Shown one piece after another: positions 41,500 through 49,181 of a stretch of DNA of 64,000 nt. The notes under the pieces are model-generated. The model did no database searches. It saw only the letters and a program-made list of their open reading frames with translations, and was not told the origin of the DNA. This DNA comes from Lachnospiraceae bacterium XBB2008 (GTDB lineage: Bacteria > Bacillota > Clostridia > Lachnospirales > Lachnospiraceae): NCBI GenBank assembly GCA_900102235.1, contig FMVL01000004.1:423278-487277 (forward strand), read 5' to 3'. The position numbers and the translations under genes are program-made. Position 1 is the first letter of the stretch. Every line of letters begins with the position of its first letter.

Positions 41500-42768
41500 T
41501 CATTCTCCGGTAGGAGTACCGGGGATCGTGTCCGCACACGGATCGAGATAGAACTTCATGATACGTTCAGCCTGCTCATGTACGTCAAAGCCTGCCGCTT
41601 CCATATCTTTTGCATAGCGCATCCTGTCGGCATCCAACGCAGATGTATCGGAACCGGCCGGCGCACCGCCCGAATGCTCGTCCTGGGCTATGATCAGATC
41701 TCCGACCATCTTACCGAGCTTTTTGCTCCAGAGTTCGGGGCCTTCGCTTATCGGACACATCTCGGCATTATCGAGGATGATGACATCGGGAGTGATCGTA
41801 TCGGAGATCAGGCACCTGCATCCTGAAGCCTGAGCTTCAACTACCACGCCCGGAAGGCCTTCGTATATCGAGGGAAAAGCGAATATGTCCATCGCCGCAT
41901 AAAACTTCTCTATCTCGGACTGGCTGCCCGCAAAAATGACTCTGTCAAAGACACCGAGTTCTCCCGCAAGCTGCTCGCACTCGGACCTTAACGCACCTTC
42001 ACCGCAGAGAAGGAGCTTGACCTCACGCTCTTTTTCACGCATTCCGGCAAAGGCTTTGATCAGGAAACTCTGATTCTTCTGAGGGCTGAATCTTGCCACG
42101 TTACCGATGACTATGGCGTCACTCGCTATGCCGTAGCGGTCCCTGATTATCTCCCGCGCGCTCGGGTCATATGTGAACCTGCCTGTGTCGATCGTATTCG
42201 GGATGTATGTATAAGGAGCTCCGCCGAAGGACTTATCACCCGCAAGATGTGAGCAGGCGAAGAGGTAGTCCGCTTTTCTCGGAAGAGAGTGTCTGACGAT
42301 CTTCACAAGCACACCTTTTAATCCGCGGTCCACGCCCGCGTTTCTCGTATGTGCGACCGTGACCATCGCAAGTTCGGGGGCTGCGGATGCTTCGCGGTAA
42401 CGCGCCGCTATCGGCAGGAAGATGCTCGCCGTGCTGGTCATATGTCCCTGAACCACGCTGAACTCATGATGCTCTTTGAAAAAAGCATCTATGGCCTTGC
42501 GATAGTAGAACAGGTTATAAACCCTGAATCTCGGGACAGCATATATGTGCCCGCCCATAGACAGGATCTCTTCGTCAAAATACTGGGGTTTACGGTAAGA
42601 AGCAGGTTCCACTCCGTCCGCTATGGCCCTGGCATATTCACCGGGATCCATGTGGACTAGAAAATCGAACTGCACCTTGGATCTGTCCATGTTCCGGTAA
42701 AGGTCCATTATGCGGCTCTCGGCACCGCCGAGTCCCAGGCCGCCCAATACATGCAATACTCGTACCAT
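41500..42768 (-). CDS. GT4 family glycosyltransferase
   Basis: The 422-residue GT-B enzyme has VLHVLGGLGLGGAESRIMDLYRN at the N-terminus, VIGNVARFSPQKNQSFLIKAF near residue 215 and the EX7E segment IFAFPSIYEGLPGVVVEAQASGCRCLIS near 290-320. A family of this shape includes capsule enzymes such as EpsF. The C-terminus has an alanine- and serine-rich insert and runs beyond the usual end by about 30 residues. GAGGGGGAC precedes the ATG. Confidence 0.92.
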   Translation of the reverse strand: MVRVLHVLGGLGLGGAESRIMDLYRNMDRSKVQFDFLVHMDPGEYARAIADGVEPASYRKPQYFDEEILSMGGHIYAVPRFRVYNLFYYRKAIDAFFKEHHEFSVVQGHMTSTASIFLPIAARYREASAAPELAMVTVAHTRNAGVDRGLKGVLVKIVRHSLPRKADYLFACSHLAGDKSFGGAPYTYIPNTIDTGRFTYDPSAREIIRDRYGIASDAIVIGNVARFSPQKNQSFLIKAFAGMREKEREVKLLLCGEGALRSECEQLAGELGVFDRVIFAGSQSEIEKFYAAMDIFAFPSIYEGLPGVVVEAQASGCRCLISDTITPDVIILDNAEMCPISEGPELWSKKLGKMVGDLIIAQDEHSGGAPAGSDTSALDADRMRYAKDMEAAGFDVHEQAERIMKFYLDPCADTIPGTPTGE

Positions 42769-42772
42769 ACGC

Positions 42773-43705
42773 TCAGTCCCCCTCAGTTTTCAAAATATCG
42801 CCAACCTTCACTTCACCGTCATAGTCATATCTGTTGATGAGCAAAGATCCGTCGACCGTCCTCACCACCAGCCTGTCATCGAATATGTCCGCGATCTCAC
42901 CCGGCGCATAGTCCGACAGATCTATCATCTCGTCAAAAGGCTGCGCGCTCCAGATCGTGATCTTCCGGCCGCCTATATATGCGAATGCACCCGGAAAAGG
43001 AGCCGCAACTCCGCGAATCAGATTGTAGATATCCCTGGTGCGGGCATGAAAATCAACGAGACCGTCGACAGCGGTCCTTTTTTCATACCAGGAATCAAAG
43101 TCCTTCGATCCCGTACGGATGTCGATCCGGCCTTTGGCATAAGCCGCAAGCAGTCTGCGGATAAGTCTCTTGGAGACCATCATGTTCTTGTACTGCGCGG
43201 TACGGATGTCATCGCAGGGACCTATCTGAAAAGTCTCCGTAGCAAAGATATTCGGTGAATCCGCTTTTTCATCATAACGGAAAAGATTGAGATTAAATCT
43301 GGTATCGCCCAGGATGATGGACCAGTTGAGCGGAGAACGCCCGCGGCCGAAAGGAAGATATCCGGCGTTACCGTGGAAACCGTACACGCCGAATTTGAAT
43401 CTGTCGAGAACCTCCACGGGAACGAGCCTCTGCCATCCCATGGAAATGCCTATGTCAAAAGTATTCTCCTGCATGAAACGTACGGTCTTTTCATCCTTGA
43501 GACCGTAGCTGTCCGCTTCATGTACCGGAATGCCGTACTTGTCCGTCAGGAAACTTAAGCCCTTGTATCCGGACACCTGATTTTTCTGAGTGACCTCGGG
43601 AGCAATGGTTATGACCAGATCGACCGGACATATCTCATTATGTATGAAATCGATTATGTTCTCGGAGGTATCCTTTACTCCGAATACGACAACTTTATAA
43701 TGCAT
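42773..43705 (-). CDS. Formyltransferase-fold enzyme, probable sugar N-formyltransferase
   Basis: The 310-residue protein has the fold of methionyl-tRNA formyltransferase: an N-terminal Rossmann region (HYKVVVFGVKD), the catalytic segment FGVYGFHGNAGYLPFGRGRSPLNWSIILGD near residues 105-133, and an Fmt C-terminal domain (LVDFHARTRDIYNLIRGVAAPFPGAFAYIGGRKITIW). In the usual N-x-H motif the Asn position is Gly, but the His is kept and an Asp follows in KADSPNIF. A true tRNA enzyme would sit elsewhere, so a role on a 4-amino sugar (transfer of formyl from 10-formyl-THF) is inferred from its sugar-gene neighbours. The ATG at 43705 has GGGGAG; a GTG two codons earlier is less likely. Confidence 0.8.
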   Translation of the reverse strand: MHYKVVVFGVKDTSENIIDFIHNEICPVDLVITIAPEVTQKNQVSGYKGLSFLTDKYGIPVHEADSYGLKDEKTVRFMQENTFDIGISMGWQRLVPVEVLDRFKFGVYGFHGNAGYLPFGRGRSPLNWSIILGDTRFNLNLFRYDEKADSPNIFATETFQIGPCDDIRTAQYKNMMVSKRLIRRLLAAYAKGRIDIRTGSKDFDSWYEKRTAVDGLVDFHARTRDIYNLIRGVAAPFPGAFAYIGGRKITIWSAQPFDEMIDLSDYAPGEIADIFDDRLVVRTVDGSLLINRYDYDGEVKVGDILKTEGD

Positions 43706-43726
43706 GATCACTCCCCTGATCTTCTA

Positions 43727-44701
43727 TCAAAGATTTTCTTTGTACCAGTCGATAGCCAGCGCGATACCCGATGCAAAATCGTACTCGGGATCATAGCCCA
43801 GTTTTTCTCTGGCCTTGGAGATATCGGCGTTCGAATCGCGGATATCGCCCTTTCTCGGAGGTCCGAAAATGGGCTCGCGTTCGATCTCAAGAGCCTTGCA
43901 CAGATCGTAATAGATATCGATCAGATACTCTCTGCCGCCGGCGCCTATGTTATAAGCTTCGCCCGCAGCATCGCTTCCCGCGAGCGCCGCACGCAGGTTG
44001 CCCTCAATGACGTTATCTATGTATGTGAAGTCGCGCGACTGTCTTCCGTCTCCGTTGATGGTCGGGGTCTCACCCGCAAGAAGCTGTCTTAGGAACTTCG
44101 GGATCACAGCGGCATACATGCCGTCGGGATTCTGCCTGCGTCCGAACACATTGAAATATCTGAGGCCGTAGGTATCGAGTCCGTAGAGTTCGTGATAGAG
44201 CCTTCCGTATTCCTCATCTACCTTCTTGGTGAGAGCATAAGGACTTAAGACCTTGCCCTCCTGCCCTTCGCGTTTGGGAAGTACGGGATGATCGCCGTAC
44301 ACCGATGAGCTGGACGCATAGACGAACTTGCTGACATCGTTCTGACGCGAAGCTTCCATCATGTTCAATGTGCCGCGGATATTGATCTCCTCGTATAAAA
44401 GAGGCATCTCGATCGACCTGGGTACAGACCCCCATGCGGCCTGATTGAGAACGAAATCGACGCCCTCGGTCATCCTCATGCAGGTATCCAGATCTCTGAT
44501 ATCTCCCTCGGTAAAGGTAAACCTCTCGTTACGCATGATCGAGGAGAGATTCTCGATACGCCCCGTGGAAAGATTATCCAGACAGCGCACCCGGTAACCC
44601 ATGTTGACAAGTGCTTCGCAGATATTGGATCCTATAAATCCGGCTCCTCCGGTAACGAGAAAGACCGAATCCGGATCAAACTTCAAATCCTTATATCCCA
44701 T
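43727..44701 (-). CDS. NAD-dependent nucleotide-sugar C4-epimerase (WbpP/TviC-like)
   Basis: The 324-residue short-chain dehydrogenase/reductase has VTGGAGFIGSNICEAL near residue 14, the catalytic YALTK (Tyr near 155) with an upstream SSSVYGD, and a typical C-terminal half with VFGRRQNPDGMYAAVIPKF. Its length and the region SFxYASSSSVYGDHPVLPKRE resemble UDP-GlcNAc(A) 4-epimerases such as WbpP and TviC. It follows the nucleotide-sugar dehydrogenase gene by 4 nt, and the pair would convert UDP-GlcNAc to UDP-GalNAcA. The start at 44701 has GGAGG; an upstream in-frame ATG lies in the previous gene. Confidence 0.9.
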   Translation of the reverse strand: MGYKDLKFDPDSVFLVTGGAGFIGSNICEALVNMGYRVRCLDNLSTGRIENLSSIMRNERFTFTEGDIRDLDTCMRMTEGVDFVLNQAAWGSVPRSIEMPLLYEEINIRGTLNMMEASRQNDVSKFVYASSSSVYGDHPVLPKREGQEGKVLSPYALTKKVDEEYGRLYHELYGLDTYGLRYFNVFGRRQNPDGMYAAVIPKFLRQLLAGETPTINGDGRQSRDFTYIDNVIEGNLRAALAGSDAAGEAYNIGAGGREYLIDIYYDLCKALEIEREPIFGPPRKGDIRDSNADISKAREKLGYDPEYDFASGIALAIDWYKENL

Positions 44702-44705
44702 CCGA

Positions 44706-46022
44706 TCACAGCCTCCAATACAGGTATTCCTTATCGGAATACTCCGACTTATCAAACATTCCCTTCAAGTCTGCCAGCACCTTGACGGGGTTGGCGGGGT
44801 TGAACATCGCGGATACTTTGGCACGGTCATATGAAGAAAACTGCTCATGGCATACCGCGAAGATCACGGCGTCCATATCGTGCACTTCGGACTCATCGGA
44901 AAACTCTATCCCGTAAAGTCTCTTAGCCTCATCAGAATCCGCTTCGGGATCCACAACTATGGGATCGATCCCGTATTCCTTAAGTTCGTTATAAATGTCG
45001 ATGACCTTGGTGTTACGAGTATCCGGGCAGTTCTCCTTGAACGTGAAGCCCATGATCACCACGCGCGCCCCCTTAACGGCCACGCCTGACTTTATCAGAT
45101 TCTTCACAAGGCTCTCTGCCACATATTTGCCCATGTCATCATTGATGCGGCGGCCCGACAGGATGATCTGGCTGTGGTATCCGAGCTGCTCTGCCTTATA
45201 GGTCAGATAGTAAGGATCCACACCTATGCAGTGACCGCCCACGAGACCGGGCTTGAAGTTTAAGAAGTTCCACTTCGTGCCTGCTGCCTCGAGCACGTCC
45301 TTGGTATCTATGCCCATCTTATGGAAAATGATCGAAAGCTCGTTCATGAACGCGATATTGATGTCACGCTGCGAATTCTCGATGACCTTGGCAGCCTCGG
45401 CTACCTTGATGGACTGCGCACGATATACACCGGCTTCCACCACGAGCTCGTATACCTTAGCTATGGTGTCGAGAGTCTCCTCATCCATGCCGGATACTAT
45501 CTTGGTGATGGTCTCGAGTCTGTGCACCTTATCGCCGGGGTTAATCCTCTCGGGTGAATAACCGATCTTGAAATCCACTCCGCACTTAAGTCCGGACTCA
45601 GCTTCTATGATAGGCACGCATACGTCCTCGGTAACTCCGGGATAAACGGTCGACTCGAATACGATGATCGACCCCTTCGACAGATTCTGTCCGAGGATGC
45701 GGCTCGCGCCCTCAACAGGCGTAAGGTCCGGCGTGTGGTCGTCATTTACCGGAGTGGGAACCGCAACGATATGGAACTTCGCTTCACGGAGTCTCGACGG
45801 ATCCGCGGTAAAGTCCACCTTAGTTGCGCGTATCGCATCATCGCCGACTTCTCCGGTAGGATCGACACCATTCTTGTACAGATCGATCTTGGCGGCATTT
45901 AAGTCGAAACCTATGACGTTTATCTTTTTCGCAAAAGCGACTGCGATAGGCATTCCGACATATCCCAGACCCACCAGAGACAGTTTCTCGCGTCCCTGAA
46001 CAATATCCTCATATAAGCTCAT
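44706..46022 (-). CDS. UDP-N-acetyl-hexosamine 6-dehydrogenase (TviB/WbpO-like)
   Basis: The 438-residue NAD-dependent enzyme oxidises C6 of a UDP-HexNAc to the uronic acid in two steps. It has the N-terminal VGLGYVGMPIAVAFAK (residues 16-31), the catalytic Cys in LVGGHCIGVDPYYL (near 262), and the C-terminal GFTFKENCPDTRNTKVIDIYNEL. The sequence groups with TviB/WbpO-type enzymes more than with UDP-glucose dehydrogenases. A perfect AAGGAGG site precedes the ATG at 46022. The 66-nt gap upstream holds two small GC-rich hairpins (GCCGC-GCGGC and CGCC-GGCG types, near 46029-46080). Confidence 0.92.
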   Translation of the reverse strand: MSLYEDIVQGREKLSLVGLGYVGMPIAVAFAKKINVIGFDLNAAKIDLYKNGVDPTGEVGDDAIRATKVDFTADPSRLREAKFHIVAVPTPVNDDHTPDLTPVEGASRILGQNLSKGSIIVFESTVYPGVTEDVCVPIIEAESGLKCGVDFKIGYSPERINPGDKVHRLETITKIVSGMDEETLDTIAKVYELVVEAGVYRAQSIKVAEAAKVIENSQRDINIAFMNELSIIFHKMGIDTKDVLEAAGTKWNFLNFKPGLVGGHCIGVDPYYLTYKAEQLGYHSQIILSGRRINDDMGKYVAESLVKNLIKSGVAVKGARVVIMGFTFKENCPDTRNTKVIDIYNELKEYGIDPIVVDPEADSDEAKRLYGIEFSDESEVHDMDAVIFAVCHEQFSSYDRAKVSAMFNPANPVKVLADLKGMFDKSEYSDKEYLYWRL

Positions 46023-46088
46023 TTTTCCTCCTTGCATGCCGCAAAAAGCGGCTCCGGTCATATGTCGCCATAGGCGGCACCGGGTATT

Positions 46089-47312
46089 TCAGTCAAAACA
46101 CTCGTGTATGGTATCTATGATGATGTCCTGAACTTCGGGAGTCATCTTGTTATCGCTCGGCAGACATAGGCCTCTTGCAAAAATGTCGGCTCCGACATCT
46201 TTTCCCATGCACACAAAAGCATTGTCCGCATATATCGGCTGCATGTGCATCGGCTTCCAGATCGGCCGGCCCTCGGCGTTAAGATCCGCTATCGCATTAA
46301 GGATCTGCGTCGGACAGCTCTTGCCGGGAGCAGTCACAAATGATGCCTCATGATCGGTCCTGGTCTGCTCGCACATCGCTTCGGGATCTATGATCATGCA
46401 TGAAAGCCAGTAATTGGGAACCGAGTTTTCCGAATCATACGGATTCATCTTAACGGGCAGATCCGACAGACCTTCGCGGTATCTTTCATATATCGCTTTT
46501 TTCTGAGCTATGTGCTCGTCGAGGTGCTTAAGCTGGCCTCTTACGACACCTGCTATCACGTTGCTCATGCGGTAGTTGTAACCGAGTTCCGTATGCTGAT
46601 ACCAGGGTGCGTTGTCGCGTGACTGCGTGGACCACTTGCGTACCTTGTCAGCCGCGTCTTTATCATCTGACAGGAACATTCCGCCGCTCGATCCGGTGAT
46701 GATCTTGTTGCCGTTAAAACTGATCGCGTTGTACAGGCCGAAGGTGCCTGTCTCGCGTCCTTTGTATGTGGCTCCGAGGCTCTCGGCCGCATCCTCGACT
46801 ATGATCGCTCCGTGTTTCTTGCAGATCTCGGCGATCTCATCGATCTTCGCGGGGACTCCGTAGAGATGCGCATATACCACGATCCTCACGTCGGGATATA
46901 TCGAAAAAGCTTTCTCCAGAGCTTCGGGAGACATGTTCCAGGTATCGTATTCGGTATCGATGAAGACGGGTTCGCCGCACTCATAGACCACGGGATTGAC
47001 AGTCGCATCAAAGGTCATGTCGGTACAGAATACCTTGTGTCCGTCAAGCGCACCGTGCCCGACTCTTGTCGGACCGTATATCTTCTCTCCGGCCAGTTTC
47101 ACCGCCATGTGAAGGGCTGAGGTTCCGGATGCGAGCCCCACGGCGTAAGCGGATCCGACATAGTTGCAGATACCGTGCTCGGCTTCGTTGATATTCTCGC
47201 CGACGGTGGACATCCAGTTCGTCTCAAATGCTTCGGTTATGTACTCAAGTTCCTCGCCATGCATCGTGGGCGAGGAAAGATATACTTTTTTATCAAAAGG
47301 AGCGTGTGGCAT
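46089..47312 (-). CDS. DegT/DnrJ/EryC1-family aminotransferase (PglE/PseC-like, UDP-sugar)
   Basis: The 407-residue PLP enzyme has YLSSPTMHGEELEYITEAFETNWMS at the N-terminus, the cofactor-binding EDAAESLGATYKGRETGTFG near 167-186, and the Schiff-base lysine in SFNGNKIITGSSGG (near 203). This form (with GNKIITT-like segment and an insert near 75-95) resembles PglE-type enzymes that aminate the UDP-4-keto sugar made by PglF/WbpM dehydratases, which is the protein encoded directly upstream in transcription. The product would be a UDP-4-amino-4,6-dideoxy-HexNAc. Confidence 0.9.
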   Translation of the reverse strand: MPHAPFDKKVYLSSPTMHGEELEYITEAFETNWMSTVGENINEAEHGICNYVGSAYAVGLASGTSALHMAVKLAGEKIYGPTRVGHGALDGHKVFCTDMTFDATVNPVVYECGEPVFIDTEYDTWNMSPEALEKAFSIYPDVRIVVYAHLYGVPAKIDEIAEICKKHGAIIVEDAAESLGATYKGRETGTFGLYNAISFNGNKIITGSSGGMFLSDDKDAADKVRKWSTQSRDNAPWYQHTELGYNYRMSNVIAGVVRGQLKHLDEHIAQKKAIYERYREGLSDLPVKMNPYDSENSVPNYWLSCMIIDPEAMCEQTRTDHEASFVTAPGKSCPTQILNAIADLNAEGRPIWKPMHMQPIYADNAFVCMGKDVGADIFARGLCLPSDNKMTPEVQDIIIDTIHECFD

Positions 47313-47324
47313 GATATCACCTCA

Positions 47325-49181
47325 TCACTGTTTATATGTATAGGTCGGGACTATTCTTTTGACCAGAGGTCTGATGTCCTGATCCTCTATCTCGCTTGAA
47401 TCCTTGAGTTCCTTAAGCTGCTCGAAGAACAGATCCTCATCGATCTCGAGAGGTCTTCCGATGTGGATCATGGAGTTGGCCGTTTCCTTAAGGCCTTCCT
47501 CATCCATCAGCATCTCCTCGTAGAGTTTCTCGCCGGGCCGAAGGCCGGTGAAACGGATCGGTATCTCATCATAGGGTTTGTAACCCGAGAGTCTGATCAG
47601 GTTCTCGGCAAGCTCCAGGATCTTCACGGGCTCACCCATGTCGAGTACGAATATCTCTCCGCCTTTCGCATAAGCACCTGCCTGAAGTACCAGGGACACC
47701 GCTTCGGGGATCGTCATGAAGTATCTGATGATGTCGGGGTGGGTTACGGTCACGGGCCCGCCTTCCGCTATCTGTTTACGGAAAAGAGGAATGACCGAAC
47801 CGTTGGAGCCCAGCACGTTACCGAAACGCACCGCCACGAATTCGGTGTCATATTTATTGTTGAAGGTCTGTATGATCATCTCGCAGATGCGCTTGGAAGC
47901 ACCCATGATATTCGTGGGGTTCACGGCCTTATCCGTACTGATCATCACGAACCTGCGCGCACCGCACATCGCTGCGGCCTGAGCCACATGGAAGGTACCG
48001 AAGACATTGTTCTTGATAGCCTCTCCGGGACTGTCCTCCATGAGAGGTACATGCTTATGCGCCGCTGCGTGATATACGATCGCAGGACGGTATTTGTCGA
48101 AGATCCAGTTCATGCGGTTCGCATTACGGATGCTCGCGATGAGGACTACCATGTCGAGTTCCGGATGATTGATCTTCAGTTCCTGCTGTATCTCATAAAC
48201 ACTGTTCTCATATATATCCAGCATGATGAGTCTGGCGGGATTGTGTGTCGCGATCTGACGACAGAGCTCGGATCCTATGGATCCTCCGGCACCCGTCACG
48301 AGCACTACCTGGTTCTGTACATATCCGAGGATCGAGTCCAGGTCTATGTCCGCGGGATCGCGCCCGAGAAGGTCTTCTATCTCTATGTCACGGAGTTTCG
48401 ATACAGACACATCTCCGTTTACTATCTGATACATGCCGGGCAGCGATTGGATCTTGCACTCCGTCTCCTTGCAGATCTCAAGTATCTCACGGAGCTGTGA
48501 TCTCGAGATCGACGGGAGCGCCACGATGATCTGATCTATCTCATACGTATCCGCACATTCGAGGATCTTGTCACGGCCGCCGACCACGCGGATGCCCTGA
48601 ATGTATTTGCCCCATTTGCCCTTATCGTCGTCGATGATGCATTTGATCTTCATCGTGGAGAAATTGGAATTGATGATCTCCTTGATGATGACATTGGCAG
48701 CCTCTCCGGCACCGATGACCATGACCGATATGTCATTGTTCCGGTTATTGTTCTTGTGCTTTAAGTTCCTCAGAAAACGATACGAGAAACGGCTCGCGAA
48801 CATGAACGCGATCAGTATGAACACATACAGGAAATAGTAGCTCTTGGGAACCGCTATCGCACCCTCCTTGAAGATCTGAAGGCCCACGAGGTTTACGAGA
48901 CCGGACAGAAAGCTGGATATGACGATAGACTGAAGTTCAGCCTCACCGGCATAAGCCCAGAGCGAACTGTAGAGCCTGAATATGTAAAAAAGGAGAAGCG
49001 TAAGGACAACATTGATCGGGAGAAACTTCTCGATCGGATGTCTGAAATGCGGAGGTATGACTCCGTAACTGAACTCATATCTGATCAGGATCGCAAGAAC
49101 GCTGGATGCGACAATGCTGATGATATCGTATATCACCAGCGCGGTCCTTCTGTATAGGATCTTAACATTAAACGGTTTCAT
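47325..49181 (-). CDS. Membrane UDP-GlcNAc 4,6-dehydratase (PglF/WbpM/CapD-like)
   Basis: The 618-residue protein has four N-terminal membrane helices, a first Rossmann domain (DISVMVIGAGEAANVIIKEI near 155) and a second catalytic SDR domain (VVLVTGAGGSIGSELCRQI near 300, VYHAAAHKHVPLMEDSP near 385, and the M-containing catalytic triad segment NIMGASKRICEMI near 437). The Met in place of the usual Tyr is characteristic of this family. It forms the UDP-4-keto-6-deoxy sugar used by the aminotransferase 13 nt downstream. The start at 49181 overlaps the previous gene by 14 nt; a longer start is unsupported. Confidence 0.92.
   Translation of the reverse strand: MKPFNVKILYRRTALVIYDIISIVASSVLAILIRYEFSYGVIPPHFRHPIEKFLPINVVLTLLLFYIFRLYSSLWAYAGEAELQSIVISSFLSGLVNLVGLQIFKEGAIAVPKSYYFLYVFILIAFMFASRFSYRFLRNLKHKNNNRNNDISVMVIGAGEAANVIIKEIINSNFSTMKIKCIIDDDKGKWGKYIQGIRVVGGRDKILECADTYEIDQIIVALPSISRSQLREILEICKETECKIQSLPGMYQIVNGDVSVSKLRDIEIEDLLGRDPADIDLDSILGYVQNQVVLVTGAGGSIGSELCRQIATHNPARLIMLDIYENSVYEIQQELKINHPELDMVVLIASIRNANRMNWIFDKYRPAIVYHAAAHKHVPLMEDSPGEAIKNNVFGTFHVAQAAAMCGARRFVMISTDKAVNPTNIMGASKRICEMIIQTFNNKYDTEFVAVRFGNVLGSNGSVIPLFRKQIAEGGPVTVTHPDIIRYFMTIPEAVSLVLQAGAYAKGGEIFVLDMGEPVKILELAENLIRLSGYKPYDEIPIRFTGLRPGEKLYEEMLMDEEGLKETANSMIHIGRPLEIDEDLFFEQLKELKDSSEIEDQDIRPLVKRIVPTYTYKQ

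Noticed and set aside
47463-48500. 345-codon plus-strand open frame opposite the dehydratase gene
   Set aside because: Antisense to a well-conserved enzyme, rich in His and Arg as expected of a shadow frame, no ribosome site.
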